The notes beneath the pieces are model-generated. The model had not been told where the DNA came from. It saw nothing but the letters and a program-made list of their open reading frames with translations, and did not search any database. A stretch of 64,000 nt of DNA, taken from assembly GCA_013396915.1 (NCBI GenBank), contig VWZL01001286.1, positions 1 to 64,000 on the forward strand, read 5' to 3'. Of this stretch, positions 1 through 10,609 are shown in pieces. Every line of letters starts with the position of its first letter. Position 1 is the first letter of the stretch. Source of the DNA: Stercorarius parasiticus (lineage: Eukaryota > Chordata > Aves > Charadriiformes > Stercorariidae). The position numbers and the translations under genes are program-made.

Positions 1-656
1 GGCCGTGTCACCAGGGCTGAAGGCAAAGCCAGGGACTGGCAAGTAGCCAGCTCGCCGTGGTGGCTCGGCATTCCTTGGCAGCACCTCCAACTTGGTGGGC
101 AGTGATGCCACAGTGCCAGCACTGGCTGCCCTCGGCACATAGGTGTCCAAGGGGCTGGGGAAGAAGCTCCGTGGGGCTTGGGGCTTAAGGTAAGAGCTGG
201 GAAAGGGCTCCCCGCTCCCCGCAAAGCTGAAGCCTTTGTAGGCGCTGGGCTGTGGCTCTGCAGTGGGAGGCGGGGGGTGGTAGAGGAGGGCTGCCTTATG
301 GAGGGGCAGCGGGTAGTGGGTGTGCGGGTAGCACGCCAGCGGCCTCTCCCGGTATGCCATGCTTGTGGTGGGGGGCTGTAGCTTGGGCCAGGGGTCCGGG
401 CTGAGGCTGGGGACCTCGGGCACCTTCCTCTGGCCGTGGGCAGCGGGGCAGCCAGCTTCCAGCAAGGGGGTGCTTCTGTATTTCTCAAAGGCAGCATAAC
501 AGGGGGAAAAGGCAACCGGAGAGCCCACCTTCTCCTTCATGGGCGGCACCAGGCTGGGGTGCAGTGGCAGGGGGCTGGGTTCAGAGTGGGGACCCCTCTT
601 GTGCAGCCCAGTGCTGCCGCAGGGCTCGCTGGGGTGGAGGGTGTGGCTGGCGGGGG
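1..656 (-). CDS. C15orf39: C15orf39 homologue, continuation of the coding exon to the window edge (partial)
   Basis: On the minus strand one frame (codon high positions divisible by 3) stays open from 656 to base 1 with no stop, about 218 codons, and leaves the window. It contains VAFSPCYAAFEKYRSTP, close to the FSPCxxFxEKY block I recall from human C15orf39, followed by proline/histidine/tyrosine-rich sequence (HTHYPLPLHK, YHPPPP) and LKPQAPRSFFPSPLDTY. It is one base out of phase with the ATG-containing part at 896-1465, because the two pieces are separated by an N-flanked 237-bp segment. The same frame also runs open through 658-745 (GNFWALGGPCHS), so genuine coding sequence may reach up to 745. 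The C-terminal part and stop codon lie outside the window. Confidence 0.8.
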
Positions 657-657
657 N
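657..657. other. Single N, contig join
   Basis: Ambiguous base at the left end of the 237-bp N-flanked segment in the C15orf39 exon. The reading frame on its left (1-656) is consistent with the frame at 658-745 across one unknown base. Confidence 0.9.
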
Positions 658-745
658 GTGGGGCCCCAGCAAGGTGGTGGAACAGTGGAACAGCAAGGAG
701 TGACATGGTCCACCAAGAGCCCAAAAGTTCCCTTGCCCATGTGCT

Positions 746-894
746 GGCTGCAGAAAGCATGTTGGTTTTCATGGGCAGCTTTTCCTTATTCATTTGTGAT
801 GCTCAGCATCCCACTGGCACGCTAAAGGAGAGGAGGGGAGCCATGGAAACCCCTGCTCATCTCCCAGGCAGCTTTTGCCAAGGGCAACAGGGAC
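746..894. repeat. 149-bp exact copy of C15orf39 intron 1 sequence inside the coding exon
   Basis: Bases 746-894 are identical to 1650-1798 (offset 904). The segment lies between single Ns at 657 and 895 and interrupts the C15orf39 reading frame. Just outside the exact copy (745 downward versus 1649 downward) about 38 bp still align at roughly 80 percent with a 3-base gap. Most likely a contig-joining error; an old local duplication is the alternative. Confidence 0.9.
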
Positions 895-895
895 N
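895..895. other. Single N, contig join
   Basis: Ambiguous base separating authentic C15orf39 coding sequence (896 upward) from the intron copy (746-894). The coding frame breaks here. Confidence 0.9.
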
Positions 896-1465
896 GCCCC
901 CCAGTCTCTCCACACAGGCTCCCAGCGGCAGGGCCGCCCTGGGCTCCATGAAGCAGGCAGGGGCTCTGTACACAGGCTTGGGGACAGCCAGGGGGGCCGC
1001 CTTGTTCACCGCCACCGGTTTCTTCACCAGGAAGGGGTGGCCCACAGCCAACGACGGGCTGGGCCACTTCTCCCTCGCCATCAGTAGCTCCCGCATCAGG
1101 CTGTCCTTGCTCTTTTGGGTGGCTGGGGGCTGCAGCCCAGTGCCCAGGCTCTCGGGGCGGTACAGCAGGCAGCTCACCAGCGTCCCCTCTGCCGGCATGG
1201 GCTGGCTGCTGGCACCGGGGTCATACTGCAGGTAAGTGGACCCTGGGCTCCAGTGCCCCAGGGGCTGCTCGGAGCCATCGGGGCTCTGCAGTGGGCAGGC
1301 GAAGTAGGAACCCTTGTAGTTGAAATGGTTTTCGGAGCCAGGGTTGGGCACAGGGCTGGATTTGCAAAGGCCAACGGGAAAGCCAGTGGTGGGCTCCATC
1401 TCCAGCCGAGGTAGCTTGTTGAAAATCATGGGGTCCAGAGACTCCAAGTGACGTTTTGAGGCCAT
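896..1465 (-). CDS. C15orf39: C15orf39 homologue, N-terminal coding part of exon 2 (partial)
   Basis: Minus-strand open frame starting at the ATG at 1465-1463 and giving about 190 residues before the N at 895. The N-terminus (MASKRHLESLDPMIF, then KLPRLE) and a downstream NYKGSYFACP block match what I recall of vertebrate C15orf39 (KLPRLE and YKGSYFSCP in the human protein). A later APKPVYR-type motif also fits. The protein is proline- and serine-rich and uncharacterised; I see no catalytic domain or membrane segment, so no function is assigned. The exon opens at 1525 after an acceptor reading cccctttcag, leaving about 60 nt of 5' UTR before the ATG. The frame ends artificially: beyond 895 the sequence turns into a copy of the gene's own intron and soon meets a stop near 857. 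PPCDC upstream in the same orientation supports the assignment by synteny. Confidence 0.88.
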
Positions 1466-1525
1466 TTATATGTTGCTGCTGGTGTCCCAACCAGGGTGTG
1501 CAACGGGAGAGGTGAGCTGGCCTTC
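1466..1525 (-). other. C15orf39: C15orf39 exon 2 5' UTR and splice acceptor
   Basis: Minus-strand intron sequence ends in a pyrimidine run and cag at 1528-1526, so exon 2 starts at 1525. The 60 nt before the ATG are untranslated. The base at -3 of the ATG is not a purine, but +4 is G. Confidence 0.65.
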
Positions 1526-1649
1526 CTGAAAGGGGGAGAGAGAGAGAAAATACATCATGAGCAAAGCAAGTGCCCATGGAAAGCACTCGGCCTGCGGAGG
1601 AAAGACATGGGATGACAGGGTCTGCTGAGAGCTGTCCAAAAGTCCCCTC

Positions 1650-1798
1650 GGCTGCAGAAAGCATGTTGGTTTTCATGGGCAGCTTTTCCTTATTCATTTG
1701 TGATGCTCAGCATCCCACTGGCACGCTAAAGGAGAGGAGGGGAGCCATGGAAACCCCTGCTCATCTCCCAGGCAGCTTTTGCCAAGGGCAACAGGGAC
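1650..1798. repeat. 149-bp intron 1 segment, the presumed original of the copy at 746-894
   Basis: Continuous with flanking intron sequence and has no N next to it, so this is taken as the authentic position. On the minus strand it ends in an acceptor-like ctttctgcag at about 1650. Confidence 0.85.
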
Positions 1799-2577
1799 TT
1801 GCTTCCCTCCTGCAATCCTCCCTCTCTGCCTCACCTGGCAGAGCTCCTCAAAAAACCCCATCCCACCCCACCTGAGAAGCAACATCTGATCCTCGGCATG
1901 GAAGTCAGGGATCCGGTCAGGCGCTCCCCTCCCTTGGTGCTGGCTCTGCAGCCCTGCACAAGCCAGGGGGGATCCTGGCAGGCTGGCAGAGCATTTCTCC
2001 GTCCGGCTCCTTGGAAAAGCCCTGAAAAGCTCTGTGTTTTGGTTTCCAAGCCTCAGTGAGTGGCTGTTGCAGGCAGCGGGGAGCCAAGCCGGGTCAGCTC
2101 AGGTGAAGAGCCAGCAGCCTATGGCAAGGCACAAACACAGAGCGCCCCAAATTCCGGCCCCAGTTTCTCCTTTCCAGATCATTTGAGGCTTTTCCCCTCA
2201 ATGCAGCAGCCTGCAGCTCAGGGGGACCCTCTGCCTTGGGGTCTCTTTGGATTTTGGGCTGCTGCTGCAGTGGGGTTCGGGCGCTGGCCCACAGTGCCAG
2301 GCAGTGCATGCCAGCAGGTGGAGCTGGCAGACCGTCACAGCATTGCCCCATGTCCCCTCAGCATCCCAAGTATCCCTCCAGCATCTCCTGGCATCACTCA
2401 ACATCCCCCCAGCACTGCCCAGCATCTCCTGAGCATCCCATTGAGACACCTGAGCATCAGTTGAGCCCCAAGACCATCACTGGACAACCACCCAGCGTCC
2501 CTTCAGCATCACCTGAGCATCATGGGCATGACCCAAACAAGCCCCACAGCCTGCCTGAGCACCGCTGGATCATGGCT

Positions 2578-2732
2578 CAGCATCTCCCAAGCATGGCCAA
2601 ATGTCACCCAGCATCTTCCAAGCCCAGCCAAACATTACCCAGCATCCCGCCAGCTTGGCCAAATATCACCCAGGTTCTCCCCAGCATGGCCAAACACCAC
2701 CCAGCATCTCCCAAGCATGGCCAAATAGGTCA
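2578..2732. repeat. 31-bp minisatellite, about five copies
   Basis: Units of the type ccagcatctcccaagcatgg followed by ccaaa and a variable tail repeat about every 31 bp. A more degenerate cagcatc/gagcatc-rich stretch leads into it from about 2338. Confidence 0.7.
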
Positions 2733-5384
2733 AACCACATCGTCCCTCCTCACCCCAGCCCAGAGGCGTTGCTGCTGGCTGAGATATTTTGGGGTCCGTG
2801 CCTAGGAGGAGAAGCTGGGTGCACATTGTCACATCATCCTCCCCCACCAAAACAAGCCAAGGGCTTTCCTTACACCCTGACTAGGAAGATGTGAAGCACG
2901 AGGCAGGTCCCAAACTGGGTTATTTTCCCCTTCAGCTCTCCCCACGCACCAGCGGCCAAGAGGGATCTCTTGGGAGGGTGGAGTTTGAATCTGTCCCCTG
3001 GGGAGATGCTGTGCGGGAGGGAGATGCAGGCGTGGGATCCCTTCCACACAGTGACGATGCTCGGGGTGGACAAGCTGGGGCAGAAACGCAGGTTCTTGTG
3101 AATTCTGACATTTCCTTGCTGCTTTTTCCCCTTTCCCTGAAATGCACCGATCTACAAAACCTGTGGGGTTGGGGTCATTGTGCAACCAGCCCTGCTGTCA
3201 CCCCGCAACTGGGTTATGCCTCCGGGCACATCGGCAGTGCCAACGCAATCACACCCTTTCCAAATCACCTGCAACCACAGCAGCGGAGACCCCTCTTTCG
3301 GTGGAAGGGAGGGAAAAGTCCTCGTAACCCCCTTACAAGGAGACCTGTCCCCTCGGGAACACCCTTTCCCATCCATTTAATAGGAAAGCAGGTGGCCAGC
3401 TCCAACTTCCAGCCTTGCTGGAGGGATGCAGGACAGAGTAAGTCATCCCACAGTGGCTGCCAGAGCCAGGCATGTGGATTCTCTGGTGTCTGATAGGGGT
3501 TGAGCTCATGAACCTCATTAGGGTGAAGGCACTAATGGGCTCCCTCTTTCTATGAAATACTCTGGGGCCGTCCCTACTCCTGCGCCATCTGAGACCCGAG
3601 AAAAGAGCTCTGCATTTGCTGTCACCATCAGCCCTTTCCCTTTGGGACTATTCCCTTGCAGCCAGCGCAACGATGCCCTCCTTTCTTCCCCCCCCGCGGT
3701 CCCTGGGGACGAAAGGGGCACCCAGGAATCAGGGCTGGAAGGATGCCTGGGTGAACGCTACCACGTGTGGCCAGTGCTCGTGATACCGAAACCCCACAGC
3801 TGGGGAAAGCAGTGGGCAGATCAAACACAACCGATTTATTCCTCTTTTATTTTTTTTGTATTTTTCTTCCCCTCCCTCTTCACTGCAGGGGTTTTTCCCA
3901 GCAGGTACTGGTTGGCCCGGGGGGAAGAAAAGTAAAACCAAACGAAAAGAAGCACGTGCCACCCTACTGCGTGCAGGCGAAACGTCCCCGATAAGCACTG
4001 GCAGGCCACAGCAAGCTTTATCTGCTGTATTTCGGATGTTGAAAGGGCATGGAACGGTTCCCGTCCCCCCTCCACTGGGGCTCGTTGGCCTGCCAAGGAC
4101 GCTGGGGATGGCTCAGACGACTCTTTTTGCTCCGACAGCTCCGAACAAGCGCGGCCGTGTCTGTTATTGCCAGGGCAGTCAGGCGCAGCACTCGGGTCCC
4201 CAGCATTTCCTCCCCAGGATGCGATGCCCTAAACGTGGCGGTAATAAGCCAGAGCCTCTCATCGCAGCCTCCCGCCTCCTCAATCGCCACGTGATGTGAA
4301 GAAACAGCCACCAACTCCCAGCCAGCCCGCAGGAATCGAGAAATAAAACTCAAAATCTCTTAAGCTCGCTGGCATCGGGCAACCCCAACTGTCCCGCAGC
4401 CCCCAAGACACCCCCTGGGGTCCTGCGACAGGGGGCTGGTGATGGAGGGGGCTTTCCCAGTGTCACCTTGAAGCGGGTGGACTTCTCTCCCAGTAAGAAG
4501 GAGGTTTCCCGTCTGGCTGTAATACCGGTTTCACAATTGCGGGGACCTTGGGTCCCTGCCGAGGAGGTCACCTTTCCCATTTCTCTGGTGGGTTTGGTTG
4601 CGATCGCCAGCAAGGCTCCCCACCTCCTGTTGAGGTCATTTAGGGAAGTAAACAAGAGGCCTCAGCAATTACAGCTCCCTCATTTCATACCGTATCCCTC
4701 TTCAAAAAAGTTTGCAGGTCCCAAACTTTTCCCAGGTAGGCAAAAGCCCAGCCGAAGCCTTCACTCGGACTAAGCCAGCTGCTTTTTAAGACAGTATCCT
4801 CACTGAACACGTGCAGCAAGCCATTGCTTGTATTGCAAATAGGTTTGTTATTCACAACCCCCCTCCAGCAATATATTAAAAAAAACTTAATTAAACATGT
4901 AGCAGCCACTAGAAGGGCACAGCGACTGCCTCCAAAATGGCATCTGAATATTTAGGGGATTCAAACCCCTCTGATACAGCAGTACAAAGGCATTGATTGG
5001 ACTCCGATCCCACCAGTGTCCCATCCCAGGTTCGCCACGGTGGGACAGGGACACACACCCCAGTACCGTCACCGCATGGCACCCTCCCGCTTGGCCACGA
5101 GGCACCCACCGGGTGAGAGCTGGATGGCCACCGTCCGTCTTTCTGTCCCCTCCGCACAGCCCCAGCCACCCCATCTGTGCGGGCGATGTTATCCTCACCC
5201 CCAAAATAACCTTCGGCAGGTTTCTGCTCTTGCAGGGGAGGCTGGAGGCGTGCTTGGCCCTGCGTACACATTGTGCATCAGTCGCCTGATCTAAAGTGTC
5301 CATAAATGGGTAAAAAAAACCTGAAGACCATTATTCCCTGCATCGCCCAACGAGAAACAGATGAGCTGCGTTAATCGAGGGTAC

Positions 5385-5960
5385 AGGAAAGTGTGTGTGG
5401 GTGGAACCTCCCGCAGTGCGTACCCCCGGCCGGGAGCTTTACCCTCCCAGGGGAGCTCAAAGGCAAGCGGGGTACGGGGCGGGCAGGGGTCCCCGGAACC
5501 CCCCCCCCGCCGCCCCGCATCTCTCCGGCTCCGGCATGTCCCCCCGTCCTTTCTCCCCCTGCCCGTCCCGCAACCCTCCCCTCCAAGAGCGGATCCGGCC
5601 CCGCACTCACCTGCAGCGGTGGCGCGGAGCCTCCCCCGGAGCATCTCTACGGGGCCGGGCGGGGGGCTCGGCGGCGGGGGGGCGACTAGTGCCGGTACCC
5701 CGCTCGGCCGGCAGCCCGCATTGTGCGGAGGAAGTGGGAGGAGGAGGACGAAGAGGAGGAGGAGGAGGAGGGCTGGGTGGTGCGTGTGGGCTGGCTGGAG
5801 GAGGGGACGGGACGGGGTGGGACGAGACGGGACGGGACAGCCCATCCCAGCCCAGCCCAGCCCTAGCCCGCCACATGTGCGCTGAGCTGGTCGGGGCTCT
5901 GCCCGTCGCGCTGGGAACGGGGACCCTCGGTACAGGGTAATCCCCCACCACACACGTTAC
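5385..5960 (-). promoter_or_regulatory. C15orf39: CpG island with C15orf39 promoter and first (untranslated) exon
   Basis: Strongly GC- and CpG-rich stretch standing out from its surroundings. On the minus strand it contains a good splice donor (ctgcag|gtgagtgc) ending an exon at 5611. With the exon 2 acceptor at 1528-1526 this places the first exon of C15orf39 at 5611 to roughly 5750-5900. The start site cannot be fixed from sequence and no TATA box is evident. Confidence 0.6.
5738..5770. repeat. GAG-rich trinucleotide repeat
   Basis: Imperfect (GAG)n run interrupted by GAC and AAG triplets, inside the CpG island and probably in or just upstream of the first exon of C15orf39. Confidence 0.75.
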
Positions 5961-6119
5961 GGGGAACCCCCGCGGCGGGGAACCCTTGTTATGGAAGGAT
6001 TCCCCTTGCAGCAAGCCCCCCCGTTATGGTGGAGTAGCCGTATGGGGAGCCTGTCCTGGAGGGAAGCTCCATTAATGGGAGTCCCAGTTCTACGGAGCCC
6101 CCATCAGGGAGGACTCCCA

Positions 6120-6366
6120 CGTAAGGGGAGCCCCCATTGCAGGCAGTCCCCATTAGGGGTGACTCCCCATTAAGGGCAGCCCCATTGCAGGCATTTCCCA
6201 TTAGTGAGGATCCCCATTTAAGGGGAGCCCCCATTGCAGGCAGTTCCTATTAGAGAGGACCCCTCATTAAGGGGAGCCCCCATTTCAGCAGTTCCCATTA
6301 GGGAGGACCCCTCATTAATGAGAGCCCCCATTGCAGGCAATCCCTGTATCATGGGGACCCCTATTA
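6120..6366. repeat. 49-bp minisatellite, about five copies (again at 8419-8665)
   Basis: Units begin aggggagcccccattgcagg and run through cagttcccattagggagg to cctcatta, about 49 bp each. More diverged units extend left to about 6013. Lies just upstream of the C15orf39 CpG island. Confidence 0.8.
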
Positions 6367-6789
6367 AATAGTAGCCCCCATTACAGGGACACACCCGGCC
6401 CTTGCAGAGCAGCCCCGGAACAGGGATGTCCCCCCAACACAACCCCACCGGCACGGAGGGCTGGATGCAGCCACAGGGTCTGGGTCCGGACAGACACGAG
6501 TCCGTCCATCCACACAGAAACTCTTCCCCATCTCCTACGCAGGGACAGAGGGACACTGAAGTACTCACTGACGGACTGGGCTGGGGATGGTTTCTTAGCC
6601 CCCCATCCCAAAGAAAAGCCTCTTCTCCTGGATTTAAACCCCCCACAGCACAAAGGGTCCAGCCCCAAATCTCTTTGCCGGCATTAACGTTGAGTGTTTA
6701 TGCAAGGAGTCGCGTCTGAAAAGGTCTGCACAAACATTTCCCAACTAATAATTAACGCCCATAAAGGGCCCGTAAATATGATTAACCCA

Positions 6790-6862
6790 GTGACACAGAT
6801 GCTGTGAGATTAAGTGAGGTGCCCAAGGCCACAGAGTGAAGCAGTGGCAGAGGCTAGGAGCG
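6790..6862. repeat. Ancient MIR/L2-like fragment (again at 9089-9161)
   Basis: The string gaggtgcccaaggccacag followed by gcagtggcagaggctaggag resembles the conserved core shared by old amniote MIR/L2-type elements in reverse orientation. Based on recalled consensus only. Confidence 0.4.
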
Positions 6863-6899
6863 AAAAATAAAGCCTTCCAAGTGAGAAATTAAGATTTCT

Positions 6900-7960
6900 G
6901 CTTTTTGAATAGGCTTTTCTCCCAATATAGTCCAAGTTGCTCCTTGCACGGCAGGGAGGTGCCTCAGAACACCATCATCTGGGCACGATTTTATTGGAAA
7001 CAAAACCCTCCAAGCACATTTAGATGGCAGGAGAAAGGGGAGGAAAACAGTTCCCTTGGAGGTTTCCCAAGAGAATGAGCTTTACCTTTACTAAACATAG
7101 AGGCAATGCAATGATTATTGATCAGGTTATATGGATTATTTTAATAAGGGACCTACCCCAGCCCCAGCTCACTGAGGCATATGAAGCTGCTCACCCTCTT
7201 TTTGGCGCCAGTTCAGCACACGGCTTAGGAATGTGCCTAATTATAAATACAGGTGATTAAAGACCTTATTGAACAAAGACCAAGAAGGCAGTGTTTGAAT
7301 TCTCCTCTCTTCGGGCTCACAACCATTATTTTTCCCTTACGGCTTTATTTAATTTATAGCAGTTTTGTGGCACCAGCAGTTGGTTCCTGCAAAGAAAATA
7401 AGTAGATGGGAGGAGCTGGCTCTGAATTTCCAGTCCCTCAGCTCTGGTGTTTACACACAATTGCTTTGTCTGGAGCTCATCGATCATGAGCTGCTGGATT
7501 ATTTTCTTTGGTCAAACAGAAAGGCAATTCTATAATAATTATTATATATGTACTTGTTAGATGTTATACATTAGTATGTAATATATGGTAGTTATTATAG
7601 ATTAAAATGAGCACACAGGAGGATAGTAAAGCTTATTATTTGGAGTTACGGTCATAAAAACATATCAGTGTTAATTTTTGCCTCTCTGGACAGAAGTGCA
7701 ATTCACTCAGTGTGGCAGATAATCCCTTTAAGCTTGAGCTGGTTAATACACTCGCTTAACTTTACGCCAGAAACACCCTTCCTCATCCGTGTTTGGAGAC
7801 ATCCTGCTGCCAGTCGTTCAGCTGAACTCTTAAAGCCGAATCTCACCAAAATGTCCCTGGCTTTCGGTCTGATGGGGCTTTTTTTAAAAAAAAAAATATC
7901 TGTAATTTCTGTAGTATCCTTTTCCTCCTAAAAAGACTTTTAAAGGCTGTGACGTATGGC
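6900..7960. promoter_or_regulatory. AT-rich stretch with clustered developmental-factor-like sites (again at 9199-10259)
   Basis: No gene is evident. The segment is AT-rich beside GC-rich neighbours and carries many ATTA/TAAT homeodomain-type cores, a gaacaaag SOX/TCF-type site and a tgattattgatca stretch. That suggests a distal enhancer or conserved noncoding element, but conservation cannot be judged from one sequence. Confidence 0.25.
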
Positions 7961-8310
7961 ATGAGGTTTTCATGGCAGCCTCCTCCAATTTCTAGAGGGT
8001 GCTTTGTTTTTACGATGGCTTATTTTAAAACACACATTGTTTCCCTCTTGAAATAACTCAAGGGCTGACATTTCCCTAGAGCAAGGGAGGGGGGGAGGTT
8101 TCTACCTGTCCTCCAAGGAACTACCTGCTCTGGTTTCTTCTTTTTGCTGCAAATTTCCTTCTCTCTCGACTTCCTGCGTGATTCATCTCCTCATTAGCGA
8201 CCAGAATCGGCTGAGAGGCAACAAACCTGCTCCTTGCTGAGCGCCACGAGCACGGTAGACACCAGTCTCAAAAGAAAACACTTTTTTATATTTTTTAAAA
8301 TATTTTTTTA

Positions 8311-8311
8311 N
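8311..8311. other. Single N, contig join between the two copies
   Basis: The only base between the end of copy 1 (8310) and the start of copy 2 (8312). It marks where the assembler joined two contigs carrying the same sequence. Confidence 0.92.
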
Positions 8312-10609
8312 AAGCCCCCCCGTTATGGTGGAGTAGCCGTATGGGGAGCCTGTCCTGGAGGGAAGCTCCATTAATGGGAGTCCCAGTTCTACGGAGCCCC
8401 CATCAGGGAGGACTCCCACGTAAGGGGAGCCCCCATTGCAGGCAGTCCCCATTAGGGGTGACTCCCCATTAAGGGCAGCCCCATTGCAGGCATTTCCCAT
8501 TAGTGAGGATCCCCATTTAAGGGGAGCCCCCATTGCAGGCAGTTCCTATTAGAGAGGACCCCTCATTAAGGGGAGCCCCCATTTCAGCAGTTCCCATTAG
8601 GGAGGACCCCTCATTAATGAGAGCCCCCATTGCAGGCAATCCCTGTATCATGGGGACCCCTATTAAATAGTAGCCCCCATTACAGGGACACACCCGGCCC
8701 TTGCAGAGCAGCCCCGGAACAGGGATGTCCCCCCAACACACCCCCACCGGCACGGAGGGCTGGATGCAGCCACAGGGTCTGGGTCCGGACAGACACGAGT
8801 CCGTCCATCCACACAGAAACTCTTCCCCATCTCCTACGCAGGGACAGAGGGACACTGAAGTACTCACTGACGGACTGGGCTGGGGATGGTTTCTTAGCCC
8901 CCCATCCCAAAGAAAAGCCTCTTCTCCTGGATTTAAACCCCCCACAGCACAAAGGGTCCAGCCCCAATTCTCTTTGCCGGCATTAACGTTGAGTGTTTAT
9001 GCAAGGAGTCGCGTCTGAAAAGGTCTGCACAAACATTTCCCAACTAATAATTAACGCCCATAAAGGGCCCGTAAATATGATTAACCCAGTGACACAGATG
9101 CTGTGAGATTAAGTGAGGTGCCCAAGGCCACAGAGTGAAGCAGTGGCAGAGGCTAGGAGCGAAAAATAAAGCCTTCCAAGTGAGAAATTAAGATTTCTGC
9201 TTTTTGAATAGGCTTTTCTCCCAATATAGTCCAAGTTGCTCCTTGCACGGCAGGGAGGTGCCTCAGAACACCATCATCTGGGCACGATTTTATTGGAAAC
9301 AAAACCCTCCAAGCACATTTAGATGGCAGGAGAAAGGGGAGGAAAACAGTTCCCTTGGAGGTTTCCCAAGAGAATGAGCTTTACCTTTACTAAACATAGA
9401 GGCAATGCAATGATTATTGATCAGGTTATATGGATTATTTTAATAAGGGACCTACCCCAGCCCCAGCTCACTGAGGCATATGAAGCTGCTCACCCTCTTT
9501 TTGGCGCCAGTTCAGCACACGGCTTAGGAATGTGCCTAATTATAAATACAGGTGATTAAAGACCTTATTGAACAAAGACCAAGAAGGCAGTGTTTGAATT
9601 CTCCTCTCTTCGGGCTCACAACCATTATTTTTCCCTTACGGCTTTATTTAATTTATAGCAGTTTTGTGGCACCAGCAGTTGGTTCCTGCAAAGAAAATAA
9701 GTAGATGGGAGGAGCTGGCTCTGAATTTCCAGTCCCTCAGCTCTGGTGTTTACACACAATTGCTTTGTCTGGAGCTCATCGATCATGAGCTGCTGGATTA
9801 TTTTCTTTGGTCAAACAGAAAGGCAATTCTATAATAATTATTATATATGTACTTGTTAGATGTTATACATTAGTATGTAATATATGGTAGTTATTATAGA
9901 TTAAAATGAGCACACAGGAGGATAGTAAAGCTTATTATTTGGAGTTACGGTCATAAAAACATATCAGTGTTAATTTTTGCCTCTCTGGACAGAAGTGCAA
10001 TTCACTCAGTGTGGCAGATAATCCCTTTAAGCTTGAGCTGGTTAATACACTCGCTTAACTTTACGCCAGAAACACCCTTCCTCATCCGTGTTTGGAGACA
10101 TCCTGCTGCCAGTCGTTCAGCTGAACTCTTAAAGCCGAATCTCACCAAAATGTCCCTGGCTTTCGGTCTGATGGGGCTTTTTTTAAAAAAAAAAATATCT
10201 GTAATTTCTGTAGTATCCTTTTCCTCCTAAAAAGACTTTTAAAGGCTGTGACGTATGGCATGAGGTTTTCATGGCAGCCTCCTCCAATTTCTAGAGGGTG
10301 CTTTGTTTTTACGATGGCTTATTTTAAAACACACATTGTTTCCCTCTTGAAATAACTCAAGGGCTGACATTTCCCTAGAGCAAGGGAGGGGGGGAGGTTT
10401 CTACCTGTCCTCCAAGGAACTACCTGCTCTGGTTTCTTCTTTTTGCTGCAAATTTCCTTCTCTCTCGACTTCCTGCGTGATTCATCTCCTCATTAGCGAC
10501 CAGAATCGGCTGAGAGGCAACAAACCTGCTCCTTGCTGAGCGCCACGAGCACGGTAGACACCAGTCTCAAAAGAAAACACTTTTTTATATTTTTTAAAAT
10601 ATTTTTTTA
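8312..10609. repeat. Right copy of the 2,298-bp duplication
   Basis: Same content as 6013-8310. Beyond 10609 the A/T tract continues into unique sequence, so this copy is joined properly on its right side, while the left copy is joined properly on its left side. A single true locus would therefore run from 5960 through one copy to 10610. Confidence 0.93.

Larger units (their letters stand above)
1526..5610 (-). other. C15orf39: C15orf39 intron 1
   Basis: Bounded by the acceptor at 1528-1526 and a donor reading ctgcag|gtgagt on the minus strand (GTGAGT at 5610-5605). It holds the original of the 149-bp copied segment and a 31-bp minisatellite near 2.6 kb. No other exon is recognisable in it. 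Confidence 0.6.
6013..8310. repeat. Left copy of a 2,298-bp near-perfect duplication
   Basis: Every base pairs with 8312-10609 at a constant offset of 2299 with no indel. I found two differences: a at 6442 versus c at 8741, and a at 6669 versus t at 8968. The left end lies at a run of seven C and the right end in an A/T homopolymer tract against the single N at 8311. Two substitutions in 2.3 kb is the level expected between haplotypes, so this is probably one locus placed twice. The block begins with a minisatellite and continues as AT-rich noncoding DNA. Confidence 0.93.

Noticed and set aside
857..895. Possible natural premature stop in C15orf39
   Set aside because: The stop lies within the copied intron segment beyond an N; coding sequence resumes after the segment, so a genuine pseudogene is unlikely.
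2060..2805. Open frames of 130-190 codons rich in His/Pro/Ser
   Set aside because: They follow a degenerate cagcatc-type minisatellite inside C15orf39 intron 1 and have no homology I recognise.
4955..4985. Hairpin aggggattcaaacccct resembling a tRNA T-arm
   Set aside because: No A-box, anticodon arm or acceptor stem of a tRNA can be matched upstream at the right spacing.
5361..5940. Several overlapping 130-220 codon open frames on both strands
   Set aside because: They fall in a CpG island where stop codons are rare; the composition is low complexity and no family resemblance or splice support was found.
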